From: Alisma plantago-aquatica | Taxonomy: Eukaryota; Streptophyta; Magnoliopsida; Alismatales; Alismataceae | DNA length: 64,000 nucleotides | Reading direction: 5' to 3' | Assembly (NCBI GenBank): GCA_963693085.1 | Contig: OY856409.1 | Coordinates: 1,534,441,072 to 1,534,505,071, forward strand | Shown here: positions 24,859 to 38,000 of the stretch, piece by piece | How positions within the stretch are numbered: position 1 is the stretch's first letter | How the letters are laid out: each line of letters begins with the position of its first letter | Program-made: the position numbers and the translations under genes | Notes under the pieces: generated by a model | What the model was told of the DNA's origin: nothing | The model's input: the letters and a program-made list of their open reading frames with translations, nothing else | The model's database searches: none

Positions 24859-24872
24859 GATCTCTGATACCA
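24859..24872 (-). other. primer-binding site of nested element
   Basis: The minus strand reads TGGTATCAGAGATC. The first eleven bases fit the complement of initiator tRNA-Met. It is six bases inside the LTR edge at 24879. Confidence 0.85.
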
Positions 24873-27019
24873 CTAAATTGTGGGATCCGATCTCCAAACC
24901 ACGATATAAACATAAGCGGAAGCAATCGATTAACATCGGAAGACAAAAATCACGAGAAATTAAAACTTTTTGAGATAAGAGCTTGAAACCACAAACCTTT
25001 TCTATAGAAAAAAGGATTTAAACTGTTTACATCTCTGTCAAATTACTTCTTGAGTAATTTTACACATCATGATTCAAAATTTCAAGATTCGTAACAAAAT
25101 CTCAAACCAACAACTCCAAGACCTGAGAGTACAGAGGACACATAGGACTGACTCTAACTACACCACATAGCAGGCTGAATCTCCACCTGAGATTTACTGC
25201 TGCTCCTGGTGCTCCTGCTGCTCGGATTGGTCACCTATAGACCGGTTTCTCCGTCTTCGACGACCACCTAAAAAGTTGAAGTCTACGGGGTGAGACAATT
25301 TTAAATAATTGTCCCAGCGAGAGTTATAACTCTCCACTAGAAGCTTTATAAGAAAAACAAAGAATAACTTAAGCAGTAAAAGCTTTCAGAGTATTCAACA
25401 ACAGTTTTGGTAATAAGCAAGAGTTCAACATCTATAAAATATGAAGAACATATGCACGATACAGTGTAACATCAATCAAGTAACTCGTAGTTAACTCTAA
25501 CAGATATACTACGTTGTTGATTATGTTTTTCAAACATTATTATGCCCTGTGGAGATGAGGTATACCGCTCATACTCCAATCGATCACTTTGTTAAGTCGC
25601 ATCGATATCATAGCTAGGTCATTAAAAGAGCCGGATTCTTATGACCTCATCTTCCTCAGTCAGAGTGAGGATGACTTGCAGGACATCTTGTGTCTCTGCT
25701 GCTATAGCTTACCAGGGTAATCTGGTCCTTTGCTATTTTTAGAGTTACAGTGGCGTTCTGTACTCTCTTCGTCATCGAGAGATTTCTTGTTTACCTCTGA
25801 TCGATGCGGTGTTTGTGTTTCCTCGGATGTTACAGCATGTAGTGAAGGGTTGATGGATTAAGAAACATCTACATCAATTCCTACACTAGGATGTAAGGAT
25901 TTACACATCCATATTCCCCCACATACTCAAAAGTATGTGCTCCAGGAGTTCCCTTGGGAAAACCTGTTTCACCATCATATTGCTTTCTGACAATGATGGA
26001 TCTATGATCAGGGATTTACATGGTATGATTATACTTGATTAGTTAGGTACATTTCAGTATTCTTTTAGCATCATACATGTTCTCAAACAATAAACATTAG
26101 CATAGCAGCTCTGAAGAAAGAATACTAAATGTAACAAGTCTAACTCACATGCATTATCATTCCTCAATCATCTCATCACAAGTCATCTGTTAAGCATGAC
26201 CTTGATGATACTCATGTCTCTTACAGCCCATAAATCTCATTAGATGCCACTAACAGTGCATCAGGATATTTCACTTATTCATAAAGCTAAGACATGCTTT
26301 CAATGAATATAGTATCATAATCCATACCTGGATATGATCATCATCTCATGACAACCTGCATGGTTAATTCAAATGATAACAGTAAACAATTCATTCTAAA
26401 GGTTATACTTTCAAACTCTTACAAGAATCAAGTTCCCCAATTTTCATCACTCAGGGTTTACTATTCACATTACATGTCATCACCCTAGAATTAGGGTTTA
26501 CTATTCACCTCATGGTGAATTTACTCATAACATCATCATGTATGAGAAACATCATCATTAAAGCTCTTAGATAAGATTAATATTTACTAAACATCATATT
26601 TAGAGCTTCCATGATCTCACATAGGTGGACCATACTCTAATCATGCACATTCATGTGTATTGAAGGTACTTTACTTGAGTTTCCACCATAAAAGGGTACT
26701 TTCTCTCTCTTATGATACTTTCTCTCTCCTCTTACTAGTAGATGGTGATAACACCACTCTAGATCAGGTTGGGTTAAGTCCTCATTGACTAGCATAAGCC
26801 AAAACATCACTATCATGTGATTAGGGTTTGATTAGAACAAGGTATTACTCAATTAAACCCCTCAAGGTTATTTTGGTAATTTACCTCATGATCACCATCA
26901 TGGGTCAATCCATTAATCACTTAGTCCCTTAATGTCCTAAGATACCATTAGGGTTTAGTTTAGATCACCATTGAACCAATTACAACTTCAAGTGATTAAG
27001 TATAAATAACCTTGAAAAC

Positions 27020-28175
27020 CTCCAAACGGTTTCAACCTTCAACCACCAAACGGTTTTGAAATCGTTTGGGTGCATTGACCATTTTCTAGGTTTGACTCCA
27101 AGACCGCATGACCTCAAGGTCGTTTGCCCAAACCGTTTGCGTGCATTGACCGTTTAGAAAGGTTGACTTTCCAAACCGTTTGAGCTTATGCGGTTTGAAA
27201 CCATTTGATCAACTTGTCTTGAGATCGATTGGTCCAAACGACCTTGAGATCGTTTGAGCCCAAACGGTCTTGAGACCGTTTGGACCCAAACGGTCTTGAG
27301 ACCGTTTGGATCCAAATGGTCTTGAGACCGTTTGGTCCAAATGGGCTCAAACCGTTTGGACCTCCAACGTGGTTGAAAAGTTACAAATGGTTATGATTAA
27401 GTATGTTGAAGCCCTCAATTGGCCAAAGCCATATTAATCACTTATAAATTGAGTCAATTAGGATGAGACTCAATCAATTTGACACCAAATTAACCCTCAA
27501 TTGAAAGCCAATTAGGGTTAAATCCATCTCAATTAGGGTTTCAAATCGGATGGTCATCAATATTCAACAATGTGAATCAATTCAAGGTTGAACCTATCAA
27601 TTGACCTCCAATTGGGCCCAAACTTGGCCCAAACGGTCTTGAGATCGTTTGGACATCATCCAAACGGTCTTGAGGCCGTTTGCCCAAAGTTTGACCAAAA
27701 ACCAAGTCGGTTGGATTAGGGTTGAACTCGAATTAGGTCTAAATTCAGCATTTTTATCAATTCATCAACTTATTGCAATTGGACCCACAACCCATCAAAT
27801 TATCTCAACCTTAGACCTTCAAACGGTCTTGGGTTGTGACCAAACGGTCTTGAGACCATTTGGGTCATTCAACCCAAAACTCAACAAGATCTATATATGA
27901 AAGCAGCAATTTCAGCCCGATTAGGGTTAGGATGTTGAAGTGCCTTCAACTCTCAATTGGTTAAGAATTAAACTTTGATTTTTTGCAGGAATGAAATTAA
28001 ATATATTACCAACAGACCCTCAAACTGTCGTCCCTTTGTCAACCCTATCAAATGGTCTTGAGACCGTTTTAATCCAAACGGTCTTGCGAGGTCGTTTGAG
28101 ATCAAACGGTTTGAAACCGTTTGACCTTAAACGGTTTGCAACCGTTTGGACCAAAAGGGTCCAAGGTCGTTTGAT
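27020..28175. repeat. cluster of AACGG quasi-palindromes
   Basis: About 22 AACGG or CCGTT cores occur in 1.16 kb in three blocks (about 27020-27352, 27630-27870, 28045-28175). Many are paired as AAACGGTCT, a two-base TG spacer and AGACCGTTT, a perfect 9-bp inverted repeat. Two flawless copies lie at 27260-27283 and 27286-27309, and a third with one change at 27312-27335. Other copies vary the spacer (AAACGGTTTG with CAACCGTTT). The chance expectation for a 5-mer on both strands over this length is about two. Confidence 0.85.
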
Positions 28176-28669
28176 AAAGTAACCTAGGAATCCACGCCCA
28201 TCATCTTCAACATCTGTCAAGGTCGGTTTTTCCACCCTTTTGCTTGCAAAAGTGCAAGGAAGAAGGGAGGTAGAAGAAGAACTAAATGCTAAATTGCAAG
28301 AATAAGATATGCATATAAAGCAAAGAGTTTAGAATTATAAAACCCGCCTTAGAACGTTGTTCCTAGAGCTCTAAGCTTCCAAGCTTCAAGCCTTTAATGG
28401 TTTCTTGAGCTCCACAACTCGGCCAGAGGTGATTCTCCAAGGAATAGGTGGGGATGATCGGCTAGAACAAAGAACCTAAGTGAGTTAACCATAGAACCAA
28501 CCTTTTAAGAAGAATTCCTCCATGAATTCGAGCTAGAAGATGGTTCCTACTCACCTTGGAACTACTTGGTCGTCTCCCTGAGCTCCAAAGCTTTGCCTTA
28601 GCCGTTTTGAGAAAGAAGAGAAATGAAGAGAAGAAGTGATACGTTTGGTTGGTTTTGCAAGGATTCTAG

Positions 28670-28677
28670 CTTATATA
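28670..28677 (-). promoter_or_regulatory. candidate TATA box of nested element LTR
   Basis: The minus strand reads TATATAAG, about 690 bases into the LTR, followed by a pyrimidine-rich CTTCTCTTC tract where transcription could start. If correct, the AACGG cluster lies downstream, in the transcribed R/U5 leader. Confidence 0.45.
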
Positions 28678-29365
28678 CTTTAGGCTATATTACACCATAA
28701 GCACCTCTAGAACTTGAAATTCTCATCCAAGTCCCTCCTTATTCAAGGGCACGTCCAAGCTCATCTAAAATTATGCAAAGCTCATGTAAACTTAAGATCT
28801 AAGGGTAAAGAAAGCCAACTTTCAACTAGGGTACATATATGAAAGATCTCCATACCCATATTAGGTGATTTTTACCACAAAGATCACTTTTCTTATCTGA
28901 TTACTCACTAATGTGTCCCTTTCATCATTTCTACTCTAAATGATGACAAGAGTTATAAAATATGTTCTAGAAGCTGAAAATTACAAGTTGCACCCCTCAA
29001 TTTGGGTAAATTGCACTTTACTCCAAATTAGGGTTTTTAAGCACAAGGATCATTCCACAAGCTGCATCTTGATGCCTAAGATTGGAAAATCCATCATACC
29101 CCATCATATTCACTCATATGATGTCTCATTATCAAAAGAACATCTCAACCTGTGAAATTGCAAGTTAAACCCTTAAACTGGGTAATTTGCACATAGGTCC
29201 CTGCATAACAAAACAATACTACAACTTTGTTTAAAAGGAACCAAAATTGAAGTATATGTTCCTGAGGAACTTAATTACATGCCAGGGAGTATTCACAAGT
29301 ATATAATTACATATTTAGGAAAAACTTTCATGGGTTAGGTTATAACCCAGGTCAGGGTTGTTACA

Positions 29366-29370
29366 ACCTT
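29366..29370 (+). other. target-site duplication ACCTT (right) of nested element
   Basis: Second copy of the ACCTT duplication, directly after TTACA at 29365. Host interior sequence resumes with TTAGAGAG, as in the uninterrupted copy at about 34571. Confidence 0.9.
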
Positions 29371-29820
29371 AGAGAGATTTTATGGACCATACATCACTAG
29401 GTACTCAGGTGACTCTTTATATTTCATAGATTTCTAAATTATCAAATTGTGTCAAGTAGTTGGGATGATGAAATAGTTGTGATTAGAATGTAGACATGAG
29501 GTGGTTGTGACTTAGTTTTCACATTTATTTTAACCATTTTTGGTTTTATATAGAAATGATTTCTAGTATAGAAAAAGTATTTTATATATAACACTATATG
29601 TACAAAGAAAAATGATTTTCACAGATTTTATCGACGATTTATCAAACAAAGTCACAATTGGGGAAGTGTGAGAAAACCCTAGAGGTGAAACCTAGATTTG
29701 GAGATTAAGGATGTCTATTTGGATATGTAGTTCAAATCTTGTTGGGGTAGATAGAAATATCTGTCTAGACCATAGCGATACCGATTTCATGGATGCAATC
29801 ATCATCAACGGGTGGAGAGT
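29371..29820 (+). other. non-coding interior 1, right part
   Basis: Continuation of interior 1, collinear with about 34571-35005. It ends in GGGTGGAGAG, a plausible polypurine tract abutting LTR B. Confidence 0.8.
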
Positions 29821-32800
29821 TGTAACATACTAAAATTCAGATACCTGATCTATTTTTACCAATAATTCATAAATTTCTCAAAACATATGGTCAATTATAA
29901 TCATGCCCTTCCCTCCAACATTTTAATTTATTTTCATTTTCATTGGTACACGTTAACCTCCTTTTTAGTTTCTTGAACCCACTATCTACGATTAGAAATT
30001 TTATGAATCCTCATATTGTCCTCCGGCATCATTTTAAATGATTTAGTACTATTATGAAACATAGATACTCAAAATACTTTTCTATCACCTTGTATTTTAG
30101 TATTACACACATTTCATCAAATAATGTCCTTGAAATCAAATTGATATATCCATTGGACCAAAATACATCTATTTGTATACATAATTAATTACTTATCTTA
30201 TTATCATATATAGAGGAGTTAATGGTCTTATAATATGGCCAAGTAGGTATTCAACACGTGGTTAAAAATGTGGAGTCATTGGCATTATAAATCGGGAGCT
30301 ATATAGTTGTTTTGGAGTAATTAATACATGAGGTTAATAACTAATTAAATGAAGGTACCCATCCCTTAGGTCATACGCAACCCGCCATTTGTAGGGATAA
30401 ACAAAAATAGCTTCTATTGCATCCAGGCTAGAACAGGTCAAAAATCAAGTAGCCCTCCCCTGGAATTGAAGTCATTGACCTTGACTATATGACTGCAAAA
30501 TGAATCAAACATCCCTACTTCATCGAAATCACTCACTACTGACCCTAACTGATGAAAACGTCAATCAAATCATTATAGGCTCCTCATGATTTCCATCGTT
30601 ATCATGCCCTATATTAACTCCATTGTCATGGCATCCCTAGCACCCTAATCTACATAAGCCTGAGATGATCAATAACAGTGAGGGTAAGGTAGAAAGACCT
30701 ACAACCACCATAGATGACCACTACCCACTCTGATCTCCATCTTCCCTGAATAGATTTTGATCTCCATCTCATCTTGCATCCATGGTCATGTTGATCAGAT
30801 CCTGGCCCTCTTCTTCGCCATTCCTCAGATCACTACCACTTCTTGGGCCATCATGATCGATCAGCAAACTCGCCAGAGTCATCCACCCAAAGTATCCAAT
30901 GCCAACTACTTCATCATCGGTATAGCCGCATTGATGATCCATGGAGTTCACGCACATGAACATCAAAGAAGAGTCATCTATAGATATTATTGTAGCACCT
31001 GCTACATCAGGGTGCTTCTACCAGGACCTCGACAACGCTCAAGGTGCCCCTTTGATTAATCACAAACCCTATAAGGACCTACAAACTCAGCGGTGCATAG
31101 GGGAGTCTGCAAGAAGTAGGGGGTAGTTCTAATACCACAACCCTACTTCATTGTAACCACCATCAGGTTCCCAACACTACTCGATCACCAGCATCTGATG
31201 AAACAAGACCCATACCTATAAACTTTTCCACCTATATAGTCATCTTTCTGAGACCTTGTTACCACCTGTGTTCAACCTGAAGACCACTAGATCACGAGGC
31301 CTCCTTTACCACACTACCAAATTATGGAGCCTCCCTTAATACTTTCAGTAACCTAGACGCACAACATCATTAGCCAACCACCACTAATCATCCGCACCCA
31401 AGCCTTCCATTCTCCATTAATAGTCACCTACAAAATTCCTGAATGCATAGCTTCCATTTGCATACCCACAATTAGTGAACACCACCGAATAATACTCTTT
31501 GTTGATAAGACATGTAAGTCCTCCCATCATGCACCCTTGATCTCATCCCTCCTTGCATTGACCACCTGGTGCTCATAACCAAGGATCTACCCTGACATCT
31601 CCTACCCTTAAACAACTGGTCATGGGTCTCACTCCCAGATCCAGAGATGAATAAGCAATATATTTGAAGATTCTACTCAATTCACAACCAAGCCAAGTTG
31701 ATCCTCTTTAATCGACACAACCTGAATCAACTCCGGTTGAGACCTTTAAGGAAAATCATGTGGGGTTGGACAAAGAGATAGTTAAACCACCAGGAGCAAT
31801 GTCAAGATGCAAGATACCCACACACTAGGTAAAAGTTTGAAACCTTATGCATTTTGTGATTTCATTGTTAAATAAATTCACACCATGTCCATAGAGATAT
31901 GAGTAATATTAACATGCCTATTTGCTTAACATAGAAGGATCTTAGAAAAGATACTACATGCATAATACCTTACCTTGATAATTATAACCATGAAAGGTTC
32001 AATATACATATATAACTAATTAAAAAGCCTCAATGTAGTATGTCTACATGCTAAGTTACCCATGTGTACAATAAGGAGTAGTTACACATCCACATATGGA
32101 GGTAAATGTAACTTAAACCCTAGATGTGTAGACTTACATATAAGGGAGATCAAAGACAAATAATGATCATGAATATCTTATACATATTAATGCATGGTTA
32201 TTTGGATAATATGTCATATTTTATATAATATTGTAATATTAATCATGTGAATACTAATACATATGGATTAATAAATGGAGACATAGGAATTTCAATGATT
32301 ATTAGTAAGTGAATTATGTATGATAAACTCACTCTTGTTCAAAATGAGAACATGAGCACATATACATGATATGGTATTTTAAAATACAATAAGGAACTAA
32401 AAACTATACTTATATCTATTGGTCTAATTTGTCTGATTTGGTATCTAATAGAAAGAAGAGATACAAAGAAAATACATTTACTAATAAATTATGGGTAACT
32501 TAGATAGATTTTGACTCACTTTTCTAAAAATGGATCTTATAATGCGAACGGATCTAAAACCCTGAAAAAGATAACATTGTGAAACAATTAATCAAACTCC
32601 TAAAGTGAAAACCCAAGACACCTATAACATTAGTAAAATGAAATTGGAACAACACCTAATTACAAACCACGTGGTGACAAATGTTTCTCAAAATTTGTAA
32701 ATTTCTCTCTTGATTGTCCTATGGAGTCAATACTTGGAACATTAGCATTTCAGATACTTTTGATACAAAGGTATGACTAGATTGCATGCATGCATGACTA

Positions 32801-33517
32801 GATAGGTTGGTTGACTAAAATTGACTTTGTACCTAAGCCTATCTCTTTGAAAGGCCACCAACACTTATTTAGTAGCACATTATTTAAACATCAAAAAAGG
32901 GCAGGTTAGTGCCCCTAGTTTAGTGGAATTACGCTTCCATGCCTCTGCGTAGAGTTAAAGGGCATAGAGTCCCTCCGTATATTGAGAATTTTAGTCGATG
33001 TGTTGTTGTTCTCCATAGGAGATAACATATGGCTTCCCCAACAATTAGACATTGACATGTGCTAACTATTGAAAATTGAATGACTTGCTCTAAATTTTAG
33101 ATATTGAACATTGTTGAATTTGAAAATACATTGCTACTTTTTTTATACTTTCCTATATTGTTCATTATTTTGCATTTTGTCATATTTAATCTTTGTAGAT
33201 AGGTTCATATTGTTTTGCTTTACAAATACCAATTGTTTACCAGCTTTGTTGACCTTGGTTTTCCTTATTGAGGCACGTGTGTGGCTTTTGTTCCTTTTGG
33301 GAACTTATGGGCATGTGACTAGAGGACACGTAGAAGAGACTGCATGAGATAGCCCTCCGTCAGAAGATGATGATTAAATGTATTATTTTTCTAGTATTCA
33401 GTGTATAATTATCATTAAAAAAATCATGTACTCAAGAAAATTGTATGAATGAATATATTGTTTATATTTTCATATTCAATTTTGTAAACATTTGATCATA
33501 AAGATTGGGTCTTTACA
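29821..33517 (+). repeat. LTR B of three-LTR element (3,697 bp)
   Basis: Middle LTR, TGTAACATACT...TCTTTACA. It retains the roughly 390-bp segment that LTR A lost. A G+C-richer middle (about 30360-31780) contains a plus-strand open frame at 30757-31059 that is also recognisable in LTR C and, broken, in LTR A. Confidence 0.9.
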
Positions 33518-33519
33518 AT

Positions 33520-33532
33520 ATGGTATCAGAGC
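33520..33532 (+). other. primer-binding site 2 of three-LTR element
   Basis: TGGTATCAGAGCC follows LTR B with the same spacing as site 1, so the middle LTR is competent as a 5' LTR. Confidence 0.85.
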
Positions 33533-35005
33533 CGATAAATAGTTGGCACTCATGCATGTCTCAAAAAACTAGGATTAGTTAGTAATACAAATAAAGTTTA
33601 TGGTTGACAATAAACCCCTAGCATCATTGGGATATACCTAGACTACATGTAGTAAACACTAAGAGCATAGAATGTGGGATATAGACCTCAACAGAAAGTC
33701 ATGAGGAATACCTAGCCCAACTACTAGCTTTTTGAGTCCCCTAGGTATACATTGATATGGATATATTTTTAAGGAAGAAGTGATTATGACATATATATAT
33801 ATATATATATATATATCTAGAATATGGCCCTTGGAGAAATAAAATCACCACTACAATAATACAAATGGTACCCTATAGCACCTTCTTAGTCAGGTACAAC
33901 CACAAGTAAAAAAAAATTAATCTTGAATTTAGTCAATCACCAAATGTAAAAAGAAAATGTGTAAGTTGGATTACCTTAGATATAGAGGCAATAAATAATA
34001 CTTTGTTAGGACGTGGAAAAAAAACCCTACTAATACAACTTGTTCACAAAAAAAAATCCCATGACGACTGATTTAAAAAATAAGCCCTACAAAGATATGA
34101 AGAGTTGGGGACTATAGGTCCTCCTTTTATATATGTAATGCTAGTATTTCTGAGAAAATAATATTTATGAATCCAAAGTCAGATGCAAAAAAAATATGAA
34201 GGAAAAAAATTGAGATCTAAAATTACATCCCAATCCATAATAAGATAAATAAATGAAAAAATGTGATGAATAAGACCTCTAGATACTCATATTTTTGGAG
34301 ATCTGTAAAATTTTGGATAACTTAGGTTGAACTAAGAATTATGCTGATATAAAAACCATACCCATTAAAAATGGAAATAAAAGGTACATCTAATATCTTG
34401 ACACAATAAATATGTCACATTACGATTATTGAAAAAAATATTGAGAAAAAAAGTGATGAAGTATCAAACTTGGCTAAATGAAAATATTGTTTATCTATAA
34501 ATATGTGGTGTAATACAAAATATTGACATTTATAATTTAGATTCTTAACCTAGGAAGGTGTACAAGACCTTAGAGAGAATTTATGGACCATACATCACTA
34601 GGTACTTAGGTGACTCTTTATATTTCATAGATTTCTAAATTCTCAAAATGTGTCAAGTAGTTGGGATGATGAAATGGTTGTGATTAGAATGTAGACATGA
34701 GGTGATTGTGACTTAGTTTTCTCATTTATTTTGACCATTTTTGGTTTTTTATCGAAAGGTTTTCCTATATAGAAAAAGTTATTTTCTATATAATACTATA
34801 TGTACAAAGAAAAATGATTTTTACATTTTATCAATGATTTATCAAACTAAGTCACAATTGGGGAAGTATGAGAAAACCCTAGAGGAGAAACCTAGATTTG
34901 AAGATTGAGGATGTCTATTTGGAAATGTAGTTGAAATCTTGTTGGGGTAAAGAGCATTATCCATCTAGAGCATAGCTATACCGATTTTGTGGACAAAATT
35001 ATCTT
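33533..35005 (+). other. non-coding interior 2
   Basis: Uninterrupted interior of 1,488 bp counted from the end of LTR B. It is collinear with the two parts of interior 1 (1,484 bp without the nested element). No retroelement protein motif. The purine tract before LTR C is degraded. Confidence 0.8.
33791..33816. repeat. (AT)13 microsatellite
   Basis: Twenty-six bases of uninterrupted AT. The homologous site in interior 1 has only a short ATATATAG, so the tract expanded in this copy. Confidence 0.95.
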
Positions 35006-38000
35006 TAACAGACATACTAAAATTTGGATACCAAATCAATTTTTAGCAATAATTCATAAATTTCTCCATGCATGTGATCAATTACAATCATGTCCTTCCC
35101 TCCAACTACTATGTGATCATTTTAATTTATTTTCATGTTCATTGGTACAAGTTAGCCTCCTTTTTAGTTTCTTGCACCCATTATCCACGATTGAGAAATT
35201 TTTACGAATCCCTCAGATTGTCCTCAAGCATCATTTTAAATTATTTAGTACTATTATGAAACATAGATACTCAAAATACTTTCGTATCACCTTGCATTTT
35301 AGTATTACATGCATTTAGTCAAATAATGTCCTTGAAATCAAATTGATATATTCATTGGACCAAAATACATCTATTTTTATACATAATTAATTAGCTATCT
35401 TATTATCATATATAGAGGAGTTAATGGTCTTATAATATGGTCAAGTAGGTATTCAACACATGGATAAAAATTTGGAGTCATTGGCCTTATAATCTAGGAG
35501 TTATACAGTTATTTTGGAGTAATTAATACATGGGGTTAATAACAAATTAAATTGAGGTACCCATCCCTTAGGTCATACGCAACCCGCCTTTTGCGGGGAT
35601 AAAAAAATAACTTATATTGTATCTAGGCTGGAATAGGACAAAAATCAAACATCTATCCCCCTAGAATTGAAGTCACTGACCTTGACTATATGACTGCAAA
35701 TGGATCAAACATCCCTACTTCATTGAAATCACTCACTACCCACACTAACCAATGAAAATGACAGTCAGACTGTTATAGTCTCCTCATACCTACCACCATT
35801 ACCATGCCTTATTTAAACTCCATTGTCATGACATCCCTAGCACCGTAATCTACATAAGCCCTAGATGATCATTAAATGTAAGGGTGACACAGAAAGACCT
35901 ACAACCATCGTAGATGACCAATGCCCACTCCGATCTCCATCTGCCCTGAATAGATTTTAATCTCCAGCTCATCCTACATCCATAGTCATATTTATCATAT
36001 CTTGACACTCCTCTTCACCATGCCTCGTATTACTACTAGTTCTTGGGCCATCAAGATCGATCAGCAAACTCGCCCGCATCATCCACCCAATGCCAACTGC
36101 TTCATCACCGGTCTGGTGGCGCTAATGATCATTGGAGTTCACGCACATGGGCATCAAATTATAGTCATCTATAGAGACTATTGTAGCACCTGCAACATCA
36201 GGGCACTTCTTCCAGCCCCTGGACAACGCTCAAGGTGCCCCTTTGATTGATCACAAACCCTACAAGGACCTAAAAACTCAGTGGTGCAAAGGGGAGTCAG
36301 TAAGAAGTAGGGAGTAGTTTTGATCCCATAGCCCTACTTATAGTCACCACCATTCGGTTCCCAACACTACTCGATGACCAACAACTAATGAAACAAGACC
36401 CAGACCTATATATTTTTCCACCAATATAATCATCTTTCTGATACCTTGTTACAATATGCTTTCAACCTAAAGACCATTGGATCACGAGACCTCCTTTACC
36501 ACACCACCGGATCATGGTGCCTCCCTTGCCACTTCCAGAAACCTATCCGCACAACATCATTATCCAACCAATGCTATATAGTTGAACCCTAGCCTGCCAC
36601 TCTCCATTTAACAGTCACCTACAAAATACCTGAATGCATAGCTTCCATTTGTAGACCTGCAATTTATCCCTGACCAGTCCTTCAGAGTGAACACCACAGA
36701 GTAATACTCTTTGTTGACAAGACCTACAAGTCCTCCCACCTTACACCCTTGATCTCATCCCTCCTTGTGTTGACCACCTGGTGCTGGCTACCAAAGATAT
36801 ACCCCGACATCTCCTACCCTCTAACATAGGTAGTGGGTCTCACTCCCAGATCAAGTGATGAATAAGCTATGGATATGAATATACTACTCGATAGACAAAC
36901 AAGCCAAGTTGATCCTATTTACTATCGACGCAACCTGAATCAACTCCGGCTGAGACCTTAAAGGCAAATCACGTGGGGTTGGACAAAGAGATAGTTAAAC
37001 CACCAAGAGGAATGTTAAGATCTAAGATACCCACACACTAGGTAAAAGTCTAAAACCTTATGCATTTTGTGATTTCATTATTAAATAAATTCACGCCATG
37101 CCCCTAGAGATGTGAGTAATAATAACATGCCTATTTGTTTAACATAAAAGGATCTTAGCAAAGAGAATACATGCATAATACCTTACCTTGATAATCGTAA
37201 CCATGAAAGGTTCAATATACATATATAACTAATTAAAAAGCCTTAATGTAGTATGGTTACATGCTAAGTTACCCATATGTACAATAAGGAGTAGTTATGC
37301 ATCCACATATGGAGGTAAATGGAACTTAAATACTAGATGTGTAGACTTACATATATGGGAGATCAAAATCAAATAATGATCATGAATATCTTATACCTTT
37401 AAAGACATGGTTATTAGGATAATATGCCATATTCTATCGAATATTGTAATTTTAATCATGTGAATTCTAATACATATGGATTAATAAATGAAGACATAGG
37501 AAATTTAATTATTATTAGTAAGTAAATTATGCATAATAAACTCACTCTTGTTCAAAACTAGAACATGAGCACATATAAATGATATGGTATTTTAAAATAC
37601 AGCAAGGATCTAAAACTATACTTATACTTATTGGTCTAGTTTGTATGATTTGGTATCTAATAGAAAGAAGAGATACAAAGAAAATACATTTATTAATAAA
37701 GTATGGGTAACCCAGATAGATTTCGACTCACTTACCGAAAAATGGATCTTATAATGAGAACTGGTCTAAAACCCTCAAAAAGATAAGATCGTGAAACAAT
37801 TGAATCAAACTCCTAAAGTGAAAACCCTAACCACCTGTAACATTAGTAAAATGAAATTGGAACAACACCTAATTCCAAACCATGTAGTGAAAAATGTTTC
37901 TCTAGATTTGTAGATATCTCTCTTGATTGTCCTTTGGAGTCAATACTTGGAACATTTGCCTTCAGATATTTCTGATACAAAGGTATGAAATTTTATTTAT

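Larger units (their letters stand above)
24258..29365 (-). mobile_element. nested, internally deleted Ty3/gypsy element
   Basis: A 5,108-bp insertion bounded by ACCTT duplications, read on the minus strand. It has one full LTR (24879-29365), a PBS, a gag start and then only a 14-bp stub homologous to the LTR tip (24258-24271). The rest of gag, all of pol and nearly all of the 3' LTR are gone. The stub lies at the correct element boundary, so the deletion occurred after integration, probably by end joining at a shared GATC. The gag protein is related to that of the chromovirus at 57.6 kb. Confidence 0.9.
24879..29365 (-). repeat. 5' LTR of nested gypsy element (4,487 bp)
   Basis: On the minus strand it starts TGTAACAACCC at 29365 and ends GGATCCCACA at 24879. 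It contains a TATA box near 28.67 kb and the AACGG quasi-palindrome cluster at 27.0-28.2 kb. No open frame with a recognisable domain is present. Confidence 0.9.

Noticed and set aside
27020..28175. CRISPR-like array
   Set aside because: Repeats are short, irregularly spaced palindromes in a plant LTR with no uniform spacers or cas genes.
27649..28235. Frames on both strands repeating QTVLRPF or KRF-like peptides
   Set aside because: Direct translation of the AACGG quasi-palindromes; frames on both strands are equally repetitive, so no protein is implied.
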